Source: Clostridia bacterium
GTDB taxonomy: Bacteria > Bacillota_A > Clostridia > Christensenellales > Aristaeellaceae
Direction: 5' to 3'
Assembly (NCBI GenBank): GCA_017509065.1
Contig: JAFWQM010000175.1
Span: 1-12,404 of the forward strand
DNA: 12,404 bases
Shown: piece by piece, positions 1 to 6,620 of the stretch
How positions within the stretch are numbered: position 1 is the first letter of the stretch
How the letters are laid out: every line of letters starts with the position of its first letter
Made by a program: the position numbers and the translations under genes
Notes under the pieces: generated by a model
What the model was told of the DNA's origin: nothing
Database searches by the model: none
Seen by the model: only the letters and a program-made list of their open reading frames with translations

Positions 1-300
1 ACGAAACCGCAGGAATACTGGAGGTATTTCAAGGTTGAGTGACGCAGGATGGACCGATTTATCGCCCGCACATAATTCATGATTTAGTTGGGCGAGCAAT
101 AACTTTCGTAACTCCATATCGACTGGCGAAAGCAGTTTTCTCTACTCATCCAAGTAAATTCGCCTATTGGAGTCCAGAGGACGAAGTCCTTTGGCGCAGG
201 TCTGGGCGCGCGGAGCGCCCAGCGTTTCCTTTGTTATATGATTTATAGCTGAATGGTAACCAGAAATAACTGAAATCGCAGAAAAAACTGAAATAATGGT
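1..300. other. Non-coding or unassigned AT-richer stretch
   Basis: This segment is visibly AT-richer than the genes that follow. I cannot assign it a function. A GTG-started open frame of 69 codons runs from 39 to 248 on the plus strand, with GGAGG at 20-24 but a long 14-base spacing. The opposite strand is also open over much of 90-205, so openness alone is weak evidence of coding. It contains small hairpins: arms AATAC/GTATT (14-28), GGAC-GAA-GTCC (179-189), and a perfect 8-bp stem CTGGGCGC/GCGCCCAG (202-222) followed by a T-rich stretch. The last could be a weak terminator for something upstream. It may be a decayed repeat, a structured RNA or the edge of an upstream element. Confidence 0.3.
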
Positions 301-328
301 TTACAAACCGTGTTTTTCATGTTACAAT
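300..328 (+). promoter_or_regulatory. Sigma-A promoter of rpsO
   Basis: TTTACA at 300-305 and TACAAT at 323-328 are separated by exactly 17 bases, with an extended TGT just before the -10 box. The expected transcript start is near 335, about 105 bases upstream of the rpsO start codon. The surroundings are AT-rich, as is usual for promoters in an otherwise GC-rich genome. Confidence 0.8.
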
Positions 329-334
329 GACAAA

Positions 335-440
335 CGTGGTTTTTTAGAACCGCCTGCTCGGGAGGGCGATACTCCAACGCTCATCTGGGGAAGCGGCGAT
401 TGAAGAAGGGCGCGCCACCGCCCAAAAGGAGGAATACACC
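335..440 (+). promoter_or_regulatory. rpsO 5' leader, possible S15 autoregulatory element
   Basis: About 105 bases of leader lie between the inferred transcript start and the rpsO ATG. A stem with arms GGGCG (408-412) and CGCCC (419-423) ends four bases before the Shine-Dalgarno AGGAGG (427-432), so folding could affect ribosome entry. Further upstream CGCC (351-354) can pair with GGCG (365-368), or GGAG (361-364) with CTCC (372-375); the two are alternatives. S15 is known to repress its own mRNA through leader structures in several bacterial groups that do not share sequence. That this leader works that way is inference. Confidence 0.5.
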
Positions 441-704
441 ATGGATAAGGAACTCAAGGCCCAGATCATGAAGGACTATGCTCGCAGCGAGAACGACACC
501 GGTTCTCCTGAAGTGCAGGTCGCGCTGCTGACGGAACGCATCAACCACCTGAACGAGCACCTGAAGCTCAACAAAAAGGACCACCATTCCCGCCGGGGTC
601 TGCTGCTGATGGTTGGCCGCCGCCGCGGTCTGCTGGACTATCTGAAGAAGACCGACATCGAGCGGTACCGTGAACTGATCGCCAAGCTGGGTCTGCGTAA
701 ATAA
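441..704 (+). CDS. rpsO: 30S ribosomal protein S15
   Basis: This 87-residue protein is S15, a primary binder of 16S rRNA at the three-way junction of helices 20, 21 and 22, which nucleates the small-subunit platform. Length is close to the usual 88-89 residues. The family core is clear: an early segment containing [14 protein letters not shown], then HLNEHLK, the DHHSRRGL segment that contacts rRNA, and the LLDYLKK and [13 protein letters not shown] helices at the C-terminus. The ATG is preceded by AGGAGG at 8 bases. The gene has its own promoter and leader and ends in a strong terminator before pnp. The rpsO-pnp order is conserved across many bacteria, and PNPase and S15 are often partly co-transcribed. 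Confidence 0.98.
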   Translation: MDKELKAQIMKDYARSENDTGSPEVQVALLTERINHLNEHLKLNKKDHHSRRGLLLMVGRRRGLLDYLKKTDIERYRELIAKLGLRK

Positions 705-714
705 CGCGCATGGG

Positions 715-747
715 GCTATCGGCTGGAAAAACAGCCGATAGCTTTTT
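715..747 (+). terminator. Intrinsic terminator after rpsO
   Basis: A perfect 11-bp stem (715-725 with 732-742), loop GAAAAA, is followed directly by five T residues. It starts ten bases after the rpsO stop. No separate promoter is evident before pnp, so some readthrough probably feeds pnp. Confidence 0.92.
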
Positions 748-753
748 GTTCAT

Positions 754-988
754 CCTTTGGCTGGGGCCAAAGGGGGATTGTCAAGGGGAACTCCCCTTGA
801 CTGAAATCCGCAGCGGCGGCGTGTACGCCGCGAGGACTGAAAATTTCTGTAGGGAACGAAGATTCCCGGAAGAAATTTTCATACCTTGCGGTTTTTCCGC
901 CCGGAAGCCAGGGGCTGACAGGAAAAACCGTAGGGGGTTCCCGAAAGGGGGAAGGATTCCCCCTTTCGCGTTCCTGCGAAGCAGGAAC
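754..988. repeat. Chain of six palindromes forming the pnp leader
   Basis: Almost the whole rpsO-pnp spacer folds as consecutive hairpins: 754-773 (8 bp, CCTTTGGC/GCCAAAGG); 780-801 (10 bp, GTCAAGGGGA and its complement); 817-830 (CGGCGT/ACGCCG); 839-880 (10-bp GAAAATTTCT arms around an inner GGGAA/TTCCC); 889-930 (10-bp CGGTTTTTCC arms); and a two-part unit at 942-988, made of a 12-bp stem with GGA loop (942-968) plus GTTCCTGC-GAA-GCAGGAAC (970-988). None has a T-run, so these are not simple terminators. The last unit recurs inverted at 12185-12247. The block looks like accumulated dispersed repeat units and, if transcribed, gives pnp an extremely structured 5' leader. Confidence 0.8.
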
Positions 989-1014
989 AGTAGTGTGTGA
1001 GGAGAAGAGAGAAA

Positions 1015-3165
1015 ATGGATTACAAAGCGTATTCAATGGAATTTGCGGGCCGGACCCTGACCCTGGAATTCGGCAAGTATGCCCAGCAGGCGGGCGGCAG
1101 CTGCCTGGTTCGCTACGGCGACACCGCCGTGCTGGTGAACGCCACCGCGTCGGACAAGCCCCGGGAGGGCGTGGACTTCTTCCCCCTGACCGTGGACTTT
1201 GAAGAAAAGCAGTACGCCGTGGGCAAGATTCCCGGCGGCTTCATCAAGCGCGAAGGCCGCCCCACCGAAAAGGCGACCCTGACCTGCCGCCTGATCGACC
1301 GTCCTCTGCGTCCCCTGTTCAACAAGGGCATGCGCAACGACGTGCAGGTAGTGGCCCAGACCCTGTCTGTAGACCCTGATTCCCCGCCGGAATTCCCCGC
1401 CATGCTGGGTTCTTCCATCGCCCTGATGGTGAGCAACATTCCCTGGGGCGGCCCCACCGCCGCAGTGGTCGTGGCTCGGGTGAACGGCCAGTTCGTCATC
1501 AACCCCACCGAAGCCCAGGAAGCGGCCTCCGACATGCACGTCACCGTGGCGGGCACCAAGGACGCCATCATGATGGTGGAAGCGGGCGCGAAGGAAGTCA
1601 GCGAAGACGCCATGATGGACGCCATCTTGTACGGCCATCAGTTCATTAAAGAACTGGTTGAATTCCAGGAGAAGATCACAGCGGAAATCGGCAAGCCCAA
1701 GAGCGAATTCCCGCTCATCACCACCGGCGACGACGTGAAGGAAGCCGTGCGCGAATACGCTTACGAAAAGTGCGAATATATCTATTCCACCTATGTGCGC
1801 AAGGAACGCCAGGCCCGCGACGCGGAAGTGTCCGCCGACGTGGCGGCGCATTTCGCCGACATCTTCCCCGGCCGGGAAGGCGAAGTGGCCGACGCCCTGT
1901 ATTACCTGGGCAAAGAGGTCATGCGCAAGAAAATTTTGGAACAGGGCATTCGTCCCGACGGACGCAAGGTGGACGAAGTGCGGCCCATCTGGTGCGAAGT
2001 GGGCGTACTGCCCCGCACCCACGGCAGCGCCGTGTTCACCCGCGGCGAGACCCAGGCTTTGACCATCACCACCCTGGGCATGGTCAGCGAGGCGCAGGAG
2101 TTGGACGGCCTGTCCAACGAAAAGACCAAGCGCTATATGCACCAGTACAATATGCCCTCCTACGCCACCGGCGAAGCGGGCCGCCTGCGCAGCCCCAACC
2201 GCCGCGAGATCGGCCACGGCGCGCTGGCCGAGCGGGCGCTGGTGCCGGTGATCCCCACCGAAGCGGATTTCCCCTATGCCCTGCGTCTGGTATCTGAAAT
2301 CATGGGCAGCAACGGCTCCTCCTCCATGGCTTCCGTGTGCGGCAGCACCCTGAGCCTCATGGACGCGGGCGTGCCGATCACCGCTCCCGTCGCTGGCGTG
2401 GCCATGGGCCTCATCCAGGACGCCGAAACCGGCAAGATCGAAGTGCTCACCGACATCCAGGGCCTGGAAGACTTCCTGGGCGACATGGACTTTAAGGTGG
2501 CGGGCACCATGAACGGCATCACCGCCATCCAGATGGACATCAAGATCAAGGGCATCAACCGCGAAATCCTCAGCCGCGCCCTGAACCAGGCTTTGAAGGG
2601 CCGCCTGCACATCCTGGGCATCATGCTGGAGACCCTCGGCAGGCCTCGCGAGAACCTGAGCAAGTTCGCGCCCAAGATCATTACCTTCTCCATCAACCCC
2701 GAGAAGATCAGCGAGGTCATCGGCCCGCGCGGCAAGATGATCAACAAGATCATCGACGAAACCGGCGTCAAGATCGACATCGAGGACGACGGCCGCGTGT
2801 TCATCTCCACCGCCGACCAGGCCGCCGCAGACAAGGCCAAGAGCCTGATCCTGGGCATCGCCAAGGACATCGAAGTGGGCGACGTGTTCACCGGCAAAGT
2901 TGTGCGTATCATGAGCTTCGGCGCGTTCGTGGAGCTGGCCGGGGGCAAGGACGGCATGATCCACATTTCCAAGCTGGACAACAAGCGCGTGGAAAAGGTG
3001 GAGGATGTGGTGAACATCGGCGACGAGATCGAAGTGAAGGTCTGCGAGATCGACTCTCAGGGCCGCATCAACCTGATCCGCAACGACATTACCTACGACA
3101 ATCCCAACTTCACCCGCTCCGCTCCCGCCGGCGGACGCCCGCCCCGCAGGGACGGCCGGAAATAA
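1015..3165 (+). CDS. pnp: Polyribonucleotide nucleotidyltransferase (PNPase)
   Basis: PNPase degrades RNA 3' to 5' by phosphorolysis, releasing nucleoside diphosphates, and acts as a trimer in mRNA decay. The 716 residues match the family (about 700-720). Order: RNase PH domain 1 (about 1-200), a helical linker, RNase PH domain 2 (about 300-530), a KH domain with GPRG loop near 570-573, and a C-terminal S1 domain from about 622. Catalytic signatures in the second PH domain are present: GSSSMASVCG, and EDFLGDMDFKVAGT near 484-497 carrying the metal-binding aspartates. I take ATG 1015, with GGAG at 1001-1004, over the in-frame GTG at 997, because MDYKAYSMEFAGR matches the usual N-terminus. The protein ends in a short basic tail. 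In Escherichia coli PNPase controls its own mRNA through a leader hairpin; the dense hairpins here invite comparison. Confidence 0.98.
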   Translation: MDYKAYSMEFAGRTLTLEFGKYAQQAGGSCLVRYGDTAVLVNATASDKPREGVDFFPLTVDFEEKQYAVGKIPGGFIKREGRPTEKATLTCRLIDRPLRPLFNKGMRNDVQVVAQTLSVDPDSPPEFPAMLGSSIALMVSNIPWGGPTAAVVVARVNGQFVINPTEAQEAASDMHVTVAGTKDAIMMVEAGAKEVSEDAMMDAILYGHQFIKELVEFQEKITAEIGKPKSEFPLITTGDDVKEAVREYAYEKCEYIYSTYVRKERQARDAEVSADVAAHFADIFPGREGEVADALYYLGKEVMRKKILEQGIRPDGRKVDEVRPIWCEVGVLPRTHGSAVFTRGETQALTITTLGMVSEAQELDGLSNEKTKRYMHQYNMPSYATGEAGRLRSPNRREIGHGALAERALVPVIPTEADFPYALRLVSEIMGSNGSSSMASVCGSTLSLMDAGVPITAPVAGVAMGLIQDAETGKIEVLTDIQGLEDFLGDMDFKVAGTMNGITAIQMDIKIKGINREILSRALNQALKGRLHILGIMLETLGRPRENLSKFAPKIITFSINPEKISEVIGPRGKMINKIIDETGVKIDIEDDGRVFISTADQAAADKAKSLILGIAKDIEVGDVFTGKVVRIMSFGAFVELAGGKDGMIHISKLDNKRVEKVEDVVNIGDEIEVKVCEIDSQGRINLIRNDITYDNPNFTRSAPAGGRPPRRDGRK

Positions 3166-3177
3166 CCCTGTCTCTTC

Positions 3178-3213
3178 AGCCGTCAGGCCGCAATTTCAGC
3201 CTGACGGCTTTTT
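3178..3213 (+). terminator. Intrinsic terminator after pnp
   Basis: Arms AGCCGTCAGGC (3178-3188) and GCCTGACGGCT (3199-3209) form a perfect 11-bp stem with a 10-base loop, followed by a run of T. It isolates pnp from the rpsB promoter downstream. Confidence 0.93.
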
Positions 3214-3248
3214 CTTCCCGCAAATGAAGAAAAATACAATTTCAGGGC

Positions 3249-3277
3249 TTGCCAAAGGCAAGTTTGTATGATACAAT
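3249..3277 (+). promoter_or_regulatory. Extended -10 promoter of rpsB-tsf
   Basis: TTGCCA (3249-3254), a 17-base spacer, and TACAAT (3272-3277) preceded by TG at 3269-3270 make a good extended sigma-A promoter. Transcription should begin near 3284, leaving about 100 bases of leader before rpsB. Confidence 0.8.
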
Positions 3278-3302
3278 ACCGTGGATCACGCATGCGGGCT
3301 GA

Positions 3303-3339
3303 TTTGTTTGCGTGTGCCGCGAAAGCGGTGGCAAGCAAA
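3303..3339 (+). promoter_or_regulatory. Hairpin in the rpsB leader
   Basis: Within the roughly 100-base rpsB leader, arms starting at TTTGTTTGC (3303-3311) and ending at GCAAGCAAA (3331-3339) pair with some wobble and a bulge, capped by CCGC-GAAA-GCGG, a stable GNRA tetraloop. The rpsB mRNA is autoregulated by S2 in some bacteria. Whether this hairpin is such a target is unproven; it may only stabilise the message. Confidence 0.4.
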
Positions 3340-3385
3340 AATGACGTCCGCAGAGGATACAACAAAAACGAGGAGGAAACCCCAA

Positions 3386-4105
3386 ATGGCAGTCATCTCT
3401 ATGAAGCACCTGCTGGAAGCCGGCGTACACTTCGGCCACCAGACCCGGCGCTGGAACCCCAAAATGGCCCCCTACATCTTCACCGAACGCAACGGCATCT
3501 ACATCATCGACCTGCAGAAGACCGTCCGCAAGATCGACGAAGCGTACATGTTCGTGCGCAACCTGGCCATGGAAGGCAAGACTATCCTGTTCGTGGGCAC
3601 CAAGAAGCAGGCCCAGGAAAGCATCGAAAGCGAAGCCAAGCGCTGCAACATGTTCTATGTGAACAACCGCTGGCTGGGCGGTATGCTGACCAACTTCCGC
3701 ACCATCCGCTCCCGCGTGGACCGTCTGAACGCCATCGACAAGATGGAGCAGGACGGCCAGTTCGACGTGCTGCCCAAGAAGGAAGTCATCAAGCTGCAGC
3801 ATGAGCGCGAAAAGCTGGAAACCAACCTGGGCGGTATCCGCGAAATGAAGAAGCTGCCCGGCGCGCTGTTCGTGGTCGATCCCCGCAAAGAACACATCGC
3901 CATCGCCGAAGCCCGCACCCTGGGCATTCCGATCGTGGCCATCGTGGACACCAACTGCGATCCCGACGAAGTGGACTATGTTATCCCCGGTAACGACGAC
4001 GCCATCCGCGCTGTCAAGCTGATCGCCGGTAAGCTGGCCGACGCCGTTCTCGAAGGCAAGCAGGGCGAGCAGAGCGAGCCCGAAGCGGAAGAAGCCGCCG
4101 AGTAA
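3386..4105 (+). CDS. rpsB: 30S ribosomal protein S2
   Basis: S2 (239 residues) binds late in small-subunit assembly near the body-head junction and is needed for S1 docking. Family signatures run through the sequence: [19 protein letters not shown] at the N-terminus, [22 protein letters not shown], and a C-terminal [14 protein letters not shown] with VDTNCDP. It ends in an acidic tail ([10 protein letters not shown]) typical of many Firmicutes. ATG 3386 follows AGGAGG at 3371-3376; in-frame upstream codons would add sequence not found in S2. No terminator separates it from tsf, so the two are probably co-transcribed, as in most bacteria. Confidence 0.98.
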   Translation: MAVISMKHLLEAGVHFGHQTRRWNPKMAPYIFTERNGIYIIDLQKTVRKIDEAYMFVRNLAMEGKTILFVGTKKQAQESIESEAKRCNMFYVNNRWLGGMLTNFRTIRSRVDRLNAIDKMEQDGQFDVLPKKEVIKLQHEREKLETNLGGIREMKKLPGALFVVDPRKEHIAIAEARTLGIPIVAIVDTNCDPDEVDYVIPGNDDAIRAVKLIAGKLADAVLEGKQGEQSEPEAEEAAE

Positions 4106-4110
4106 GCAAT

Positions 4111-4216
4111 TTAGAGTACAGTGTACAGAGTGCAGAGTACAGATGATATAGCGAAACTGCTATTTAATGCGGTTTATTAAACTATTCAAATCTGAACTCT
4201 GTATTCTGAACTCTGA
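4111..4216. repeat. AT-rich spacer with inverted ACAGAGT arrays
   Basis: The rpsB-tsf gap contains a degenerate short-period array with repeated GAGTACAG and ACAGAGTGCAGAG words (4113-4142). An array of the opposite sense (TCTGAACTCTGTA and repeats) lies at 4191-4216. TACAGAGTGCAGA (4124-4136) is complementary to TCTGAACTCTGTA (4191-4203) at 12 of 13 positions, so the RNA can form a long-range stem around an AT-rich loop. The composition is unlike the neighbouring genes. It could be a small non-autonomous inserted element with inverted ends or a slippage-generated minisatellite. Confidence 0.6.
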
Positions 4217-4274
4217 AAACTCTTTTCCAATAATCGATATATACGTTTTGACAGAACAGAAGGAGGTTTTTCCC

Positions 4275-4931
4275 ATGGCTGAAATTACTGCCGCGATGGT
4301 TAAAGAACTGCGTGAACGCACCCAGGCCGGTATGATGGATTGCAAAAAGGCGCTGGTTGAAAAGAACGGCAATATGGACGAGGCTGTTGCCTACCTGCGT
4401 GAAAAGGGCCTGGCCGCCGCCGCCAAGAAGGCCGGCCGCGTGGCTGCCGAAGGCGCCGTTGAAAGCTATATCCACATGGGCGGAAAGATCGGCGTGCTGG
4501 TCGAAGTCAACTGCGAAACCGACTTCGTGGCCAAGACCGATACTTTCAAGGAACTGTGCCATGACATCGCCCTGCAGATCGCCGCTTCCAATCCCCTGTA
4601 CATCAATAAGGAAGACGTGCCCCAGGAAGCTCTGGACAAGGAAAAGGAAATCCTGCGCGCTCAGGCCCTGAACGAAGGCAAGCCCGAAAAGATCGTGGAC
4701 CGCATGGTGGAAGGCCGCATCGAAAAGTATTACAAGGAAAACTGCCTGATGGAGCAGGCGTTCGTCAAGAATCCTGACATCACCATCGCCACCCGTGTGC
4801 AGGAAGCCACCCTTGCTTCCGGCGAAAAGATCAGCATCCGCCGCTTCACCCGCTACGAGCGCGGCGAAGGCATCGAAAAGAAAGAAAGCAATCTGGCTGC
4901 TGAAATCGCCGAAATGACCGGCAAGAAATAA
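4275..4931 (+). CDS. tsf: Elongation factor Ts (short form)
   Basis: EF-Ts is the guanine nucleotide exchange factor that releases GDP from EF-Tu in the cytoplasm. The N-terminal UBA-like domain is textbook: [20 protein letters not shown], then [21 protein letters not shown]. The core contains the EF-Tu contact motif [10 protein letters not shown]. At 218 residues it is a compact form, compared with about 280-295 in Escherichia coli or Bacillus; similar short forms are known in other lineages, so this is probably not truncation. ATG 4275 follows a consensus AGGAGG at 4261-4266, and residues encoded upstream do not match the family. It lies 169 bases after rpsB and ends 59 bases before pyrH, with an intrinsic terminator in that gap. 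Confidence 0.97.
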   Translation: MAEITAAMVKELRERTQAGMMDCKKALVEKNGNMDEAVAYLREKGLAAAAKKAGRVAAEGAVESYIHMGGKIGVLVEVNCETDFVAKTDTFKELCHDIALQIAASNPLYINKEDVPQEALDKEKEILRAQALNEGKPEKIVDRMVEGRIEKYYKENCLMEQAFVKNPDITIATRVQEATLASGEKISIRRFTRYERGEGIEKKESNLAAEIAEMTGKK

Positions 4932-4945
4932 TGAATCAACAAAAT

Positions 4946-4972
4946 GGGACGGCTTTTGCCGTCCCCTTTTTT
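4946..4972 (+). terminator. Intrinsic terminator between tsf and pyrH
   Basis: GGGACGGC (4946-4953), loop TTTT, and GCCGTCCC (4958-4965) followed by C and six T form a compact strong terminator. The pyrH Shine-Dalgarno AAAGGAGG (4976-4983) starts only four bases after the T-run. No promoter is evident between hairpin and gene, so pyrH must rely on readthrough and the hairpin acts as an attenuator, whether or not it is regulated. Confidence 0.9.
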
Positions 4973-4990
4973 GCAAAGGAGGTTGTTTCC

Positions 4991-5701
4991 ATGGGAGATT
5001 ATAAACGCGTGCTGCTGAAGCTCAGCGGCGAAATGCTGGGCGAGAACGGGCGGCTGTTCGATCATAACATCATCGACCACGTGGCGAAGGTGCTGGTAAA
5101 GATCGTGGAAAGCGGCACCGAACTGGGCGTGGTCATCGGCGCGGGCAACATCTGGCGCGGCCGCAGCGGCGGCGCCATGGACCGCGTGACCGCCGATCAA
5201 ATGGGCATGCTGGGCACGGTGATCAACTGCCTGGCCATGCGCGACGCGGTGCAGCGCGCGGGCGGCAAGGCCGTGGTGATGAGCGCCATCGAAATGCCCC
5301 GGGTGTGCGAAGTGTTCAACGCGGAGAAAGCCCGGAAGTACATGAAGAAAGGCAACGTAACCCTGTTCGCCGCAGGCAGCGGCAATCCCTTCTTCTCCAC
5401 CGACACCGCCGTAGTGCTTCGGGCTGTTGAGGTCGGCGCGGACGCTATCCTGCTGGCGAAGAACATTGACGGCGTGTACACCGACGACCCCAAGAAGAAT
5501 CCCGACGCTACCCTGATCCGGGAAATCAGCTACGAAAAGGCCCAGGAAATGCGGCTCAAGGTCATGGACGCCGCCGCTTTCGCCCTCTGCGCGGAAAATA
5601 AAGTGCCCGTGGTGCGGGTGTTCGGCCTGTTCGAGCCGGAAAGCATTCTGGAGGTGCTGGACGGAAACGATATGGGCACCGTGCTGTATCCGGAAGCATA
5701 A
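4991..5701 (+). CDS. pyrH: Uridylate kinase (UMP kinase)
   Basis: PyrH transfers phosphate from ATP to UMP to make UDP, as a hexamer of the amino-acid kinase fold, in the cytoplasm. The 236-residue length is typical. Diagnostic motifs: KLSGEML at the N-terminus, GAGNIWRG near residue 55, DQMGMLGTVINCLAM, GSGNPFFSTDTAVVLRA in the nucleotide-binding region, and KNIDGVYTDDPKKNPDA. ATG 4991 follows AAAGGAGG at seven bases. Position after rpsB-tsf is the conserved order rpsB-tsf-pyrH-frr, but frr does not follow here. UMP kinases are usually feedback-inhibited by UTP; nothing in the leader resembles a pyrimidine-responsive element beyond the upstream terminator. Confidence 0.98.
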   Translation: MGDYKRVLLKLSGEMLGENGRLFDHNIIDHVAKVLVKIVESGTELGVVIGAGNIWRGRSGGAMDRVTADQMGMLGTVINCLAMRDAVQRAGGKAVVMSAIEMPRVCEVFNAEKARKYMKKGNVTLFAAGSGNPFFSTDTAVVLRAVEVGADAILLAKNIDGVYTDDPKKNPDATLIREISYEKAQEMRLKVMDAAAFALCAENKVPVVRVFGLFEPESILEVLDGNDMGTVLYPEA

Positions 5702-5730
5702 GCTGCATTTGGGCAAATATATGTCACCTT

Positions 5731-5759
5731 TTGCAAAAAAGCGAGCAATGTGATATACT
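5731..5759 (+). promoter_or_regulatory. Strong extended -10 promoter of the orphan gene
   Basis: TTGCAA (5731-5736), 17 bases, then TGA immediately before TATACT (5754-5759). This is close to consensus and gives the following small gene its own transcription. The expected start is near 5766, about 33 bases before the ATG. Confidence 0.85.
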
Positions 5760-5798
5760 GTGGATGAAGGCATAAACCACAGGAAGGAGGTGCTTTCA

Positions 5799-6302
5799 AT
5801 GCCTGCTTATGAAGAACTGCTGAAAAAATACACGAAACGCAAAAAGGACACGCTGATGGATTCTGTGACGGCGGGGCTTTCCTACGCCGATAACGTGGCC
5901 GTGGATTTCGGCCTGCTGGAGGAAAGCGGGCTGATCGACTCCCTTTCCATCGCCGCGCCTTTCGCCGTGATCGCCGTTACGGAGCAGATGAAGGTGATCC
6001 TGGGCAAGAAAACCGGCAAGGCCGGCTTCGGCGACGCGGTTCAGCGTATGGCGCGCACAGGCGCGGCCATGGGCGTCGGAGCGCTGGCCGGGCTGGCTGG
6101 CGGGCCGATCGCCGCTATTCCCGCTTCCATCGGCACCAGAGCGCTGTTGTCCCGCTACAAAAGCAAGACCCTGCTGGGCATGCGCGTTCAGGAGCGCACG
6201 GAGCGTCTCCGCGCCCTGCGTCAGCAGCGGGAAGAGCGCGTTTCCGTACCCGAAGGACGCCCCATGCTCCCTGCCGGCATGATGTACCTGGAAACGGTAT
6301 AA
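5799..6302 (+). CDS. Hypothetical small protein with Gly/Ala-rich hydrophobic segments
   Basis: I do not recognise this 167-residue protein. ATG 5799 has an excellent AAGGAGGTG at 5784-5792. The N-terminus is charged (KKYTKRKK at 9-16). A mildly hydrophobic segment lies at 45-62 (SLSIAAPFAVIAV). A longer Gly/Ala-rich hydrophobic segment spans 86-112 with glycine-zipper spacing (GAAMGVGALAGLAGGPIAAI). A basic, Arg-rich helix follows at 118-147. This suggests a peripheral or integral membrane protein, perhaps a hairpin insertion, with a cytoplasmic basic tail. It sits after pyrH where frr is usual, but its separate promoter argues it is not part of that operon. Codon use resembles its neighbours, so it is probably a genuine lineage gene. 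Confidence 0.8.
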   Translation: MPAYEELLKKYTKRKKDTLMDSVTAGLSYADNVAVDFGLLEESGLIDSLSIAAPFAVIAVTEQMKVILGKKTGKAGFGDAVQRMARTGAAMGVGALAGLAGGPIAAIPASIGTRALLSRYKSKTLLGMRVQERTERLRALRQQREERVSVPEGRPMLPAGMMYLETV

Positions 6303-6349
6303 CGATTTGATTTTCCTGTGCATCTCAGAAACTGTTACCATTCTCAAAT

Positions 6350-6394
6350 CTGGGGGAGACCATTCTTTGGAGGCCAAAGAATGGTCTCCCCCAG
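6350..6394. repeat. Large palindrome, copy 1
   Basis: Perfect 21-bp arms (6350-6370 with 6374-6394) around loop AGG, ending CTGGGGG and CCCCCAG. The flank on its right (through about 6415) resembles the flanks of copies 2 and 3. No T-run follows, so it is a poor intrinsic terminator, though it lies 47 bases after the orphan gene and might stabilise that mRNA's 3' end. Confidence 0.85.
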
Positions 6395-6471
6395 ACTCGT
6401 TTCCAAGAAAGTCATTTAGAAAAACAATCACAATAGGTTGTTCTTTACAGTAAAAGTCTTTTCCCTTTTAT

Positions 6472-6534
6472 AGCCTTTCTCGGAAGGGGTCTGGGGGGAA
6501 CCGCTCTTTGGGCACCAAAGAGCGGTTCCCCCAG
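6472..6534. repeat. Large palindrome, copy 2 (inverted orientation)
   Basis: Arms 6491-6511 and 6515-6534 pair around loop GCA with one bulged G. The left flank at 6472-6490 (CCTTTCTCGGAAGGGG) is the reverse complement of the right flank of copy 3, so this unit is inverted relative to copies 1 and 3. Compared with copy 1, the stem carries paired substitutions that keep base pairing. Confidence 0.85.
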
Positions 6535-6591
6535 GAATACCTGAATCGCAACCAGAAACTGGCTCCGCTTCGCGTTACAGAAAGAAAATCC

Positions 6592-6620
6592 TTGACAAAA
6601 CAAAAAGAAAACAGTAAGAT
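6592..6620 (+). promoter_or_regulatory. Promoter of metG
   Basis: A perfect TTGACA (6592-6597), 17 bases, then TAAGAT (6615-6620). The transcript should start near 6627, just ahead of the T-box stem I, giving a leader of about 455 bases before the metG ATG. Confidence 0.88.

Noticed and set aside
251..262. GAATGGTAAC at 251-260, also present inverted near 6334-6343
   Set aside because: Ten identical bases in 12 kb is too short to support a repeat call, and the flanks do not align well.
997..1014. GTG start six codons upstream for pnp
   Set aside because: The ATG at 1015 has GGAG at a good distance and matches the usual PNPase N-terminus; the GTG has no ribosome binding site.
710..1036. Open frames of about 100 codons on both strands in the rpsO-pnp gap
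   Set aside because: They arise from GC-rich palindromes, lack ribosome binding sites and read as Gly/Arg/Phe-rich nonsense.
1033..2964. 643-codon open frame on the minus strand opposite pnp
   Set aside because: It is a shadow of the GC-rich codon pattern of pnp. The translation is His/Gly/Ala/Val-rich with no recognisable domain, and pnp is fully conserved on the other strand.
4248..4253. TTGACA just upstream of tsf as a promoter
   Set aside because: It is only 22 bases from the ATG and overlaps the approach to the ribosome binding site, so a -10 box would fall inside the gene.
5757..5766. TGTGGATGA resembling a DnaA box
   Set aside because: It is a single imperfect match, away from the origin-type operon and overlapping a promoter.
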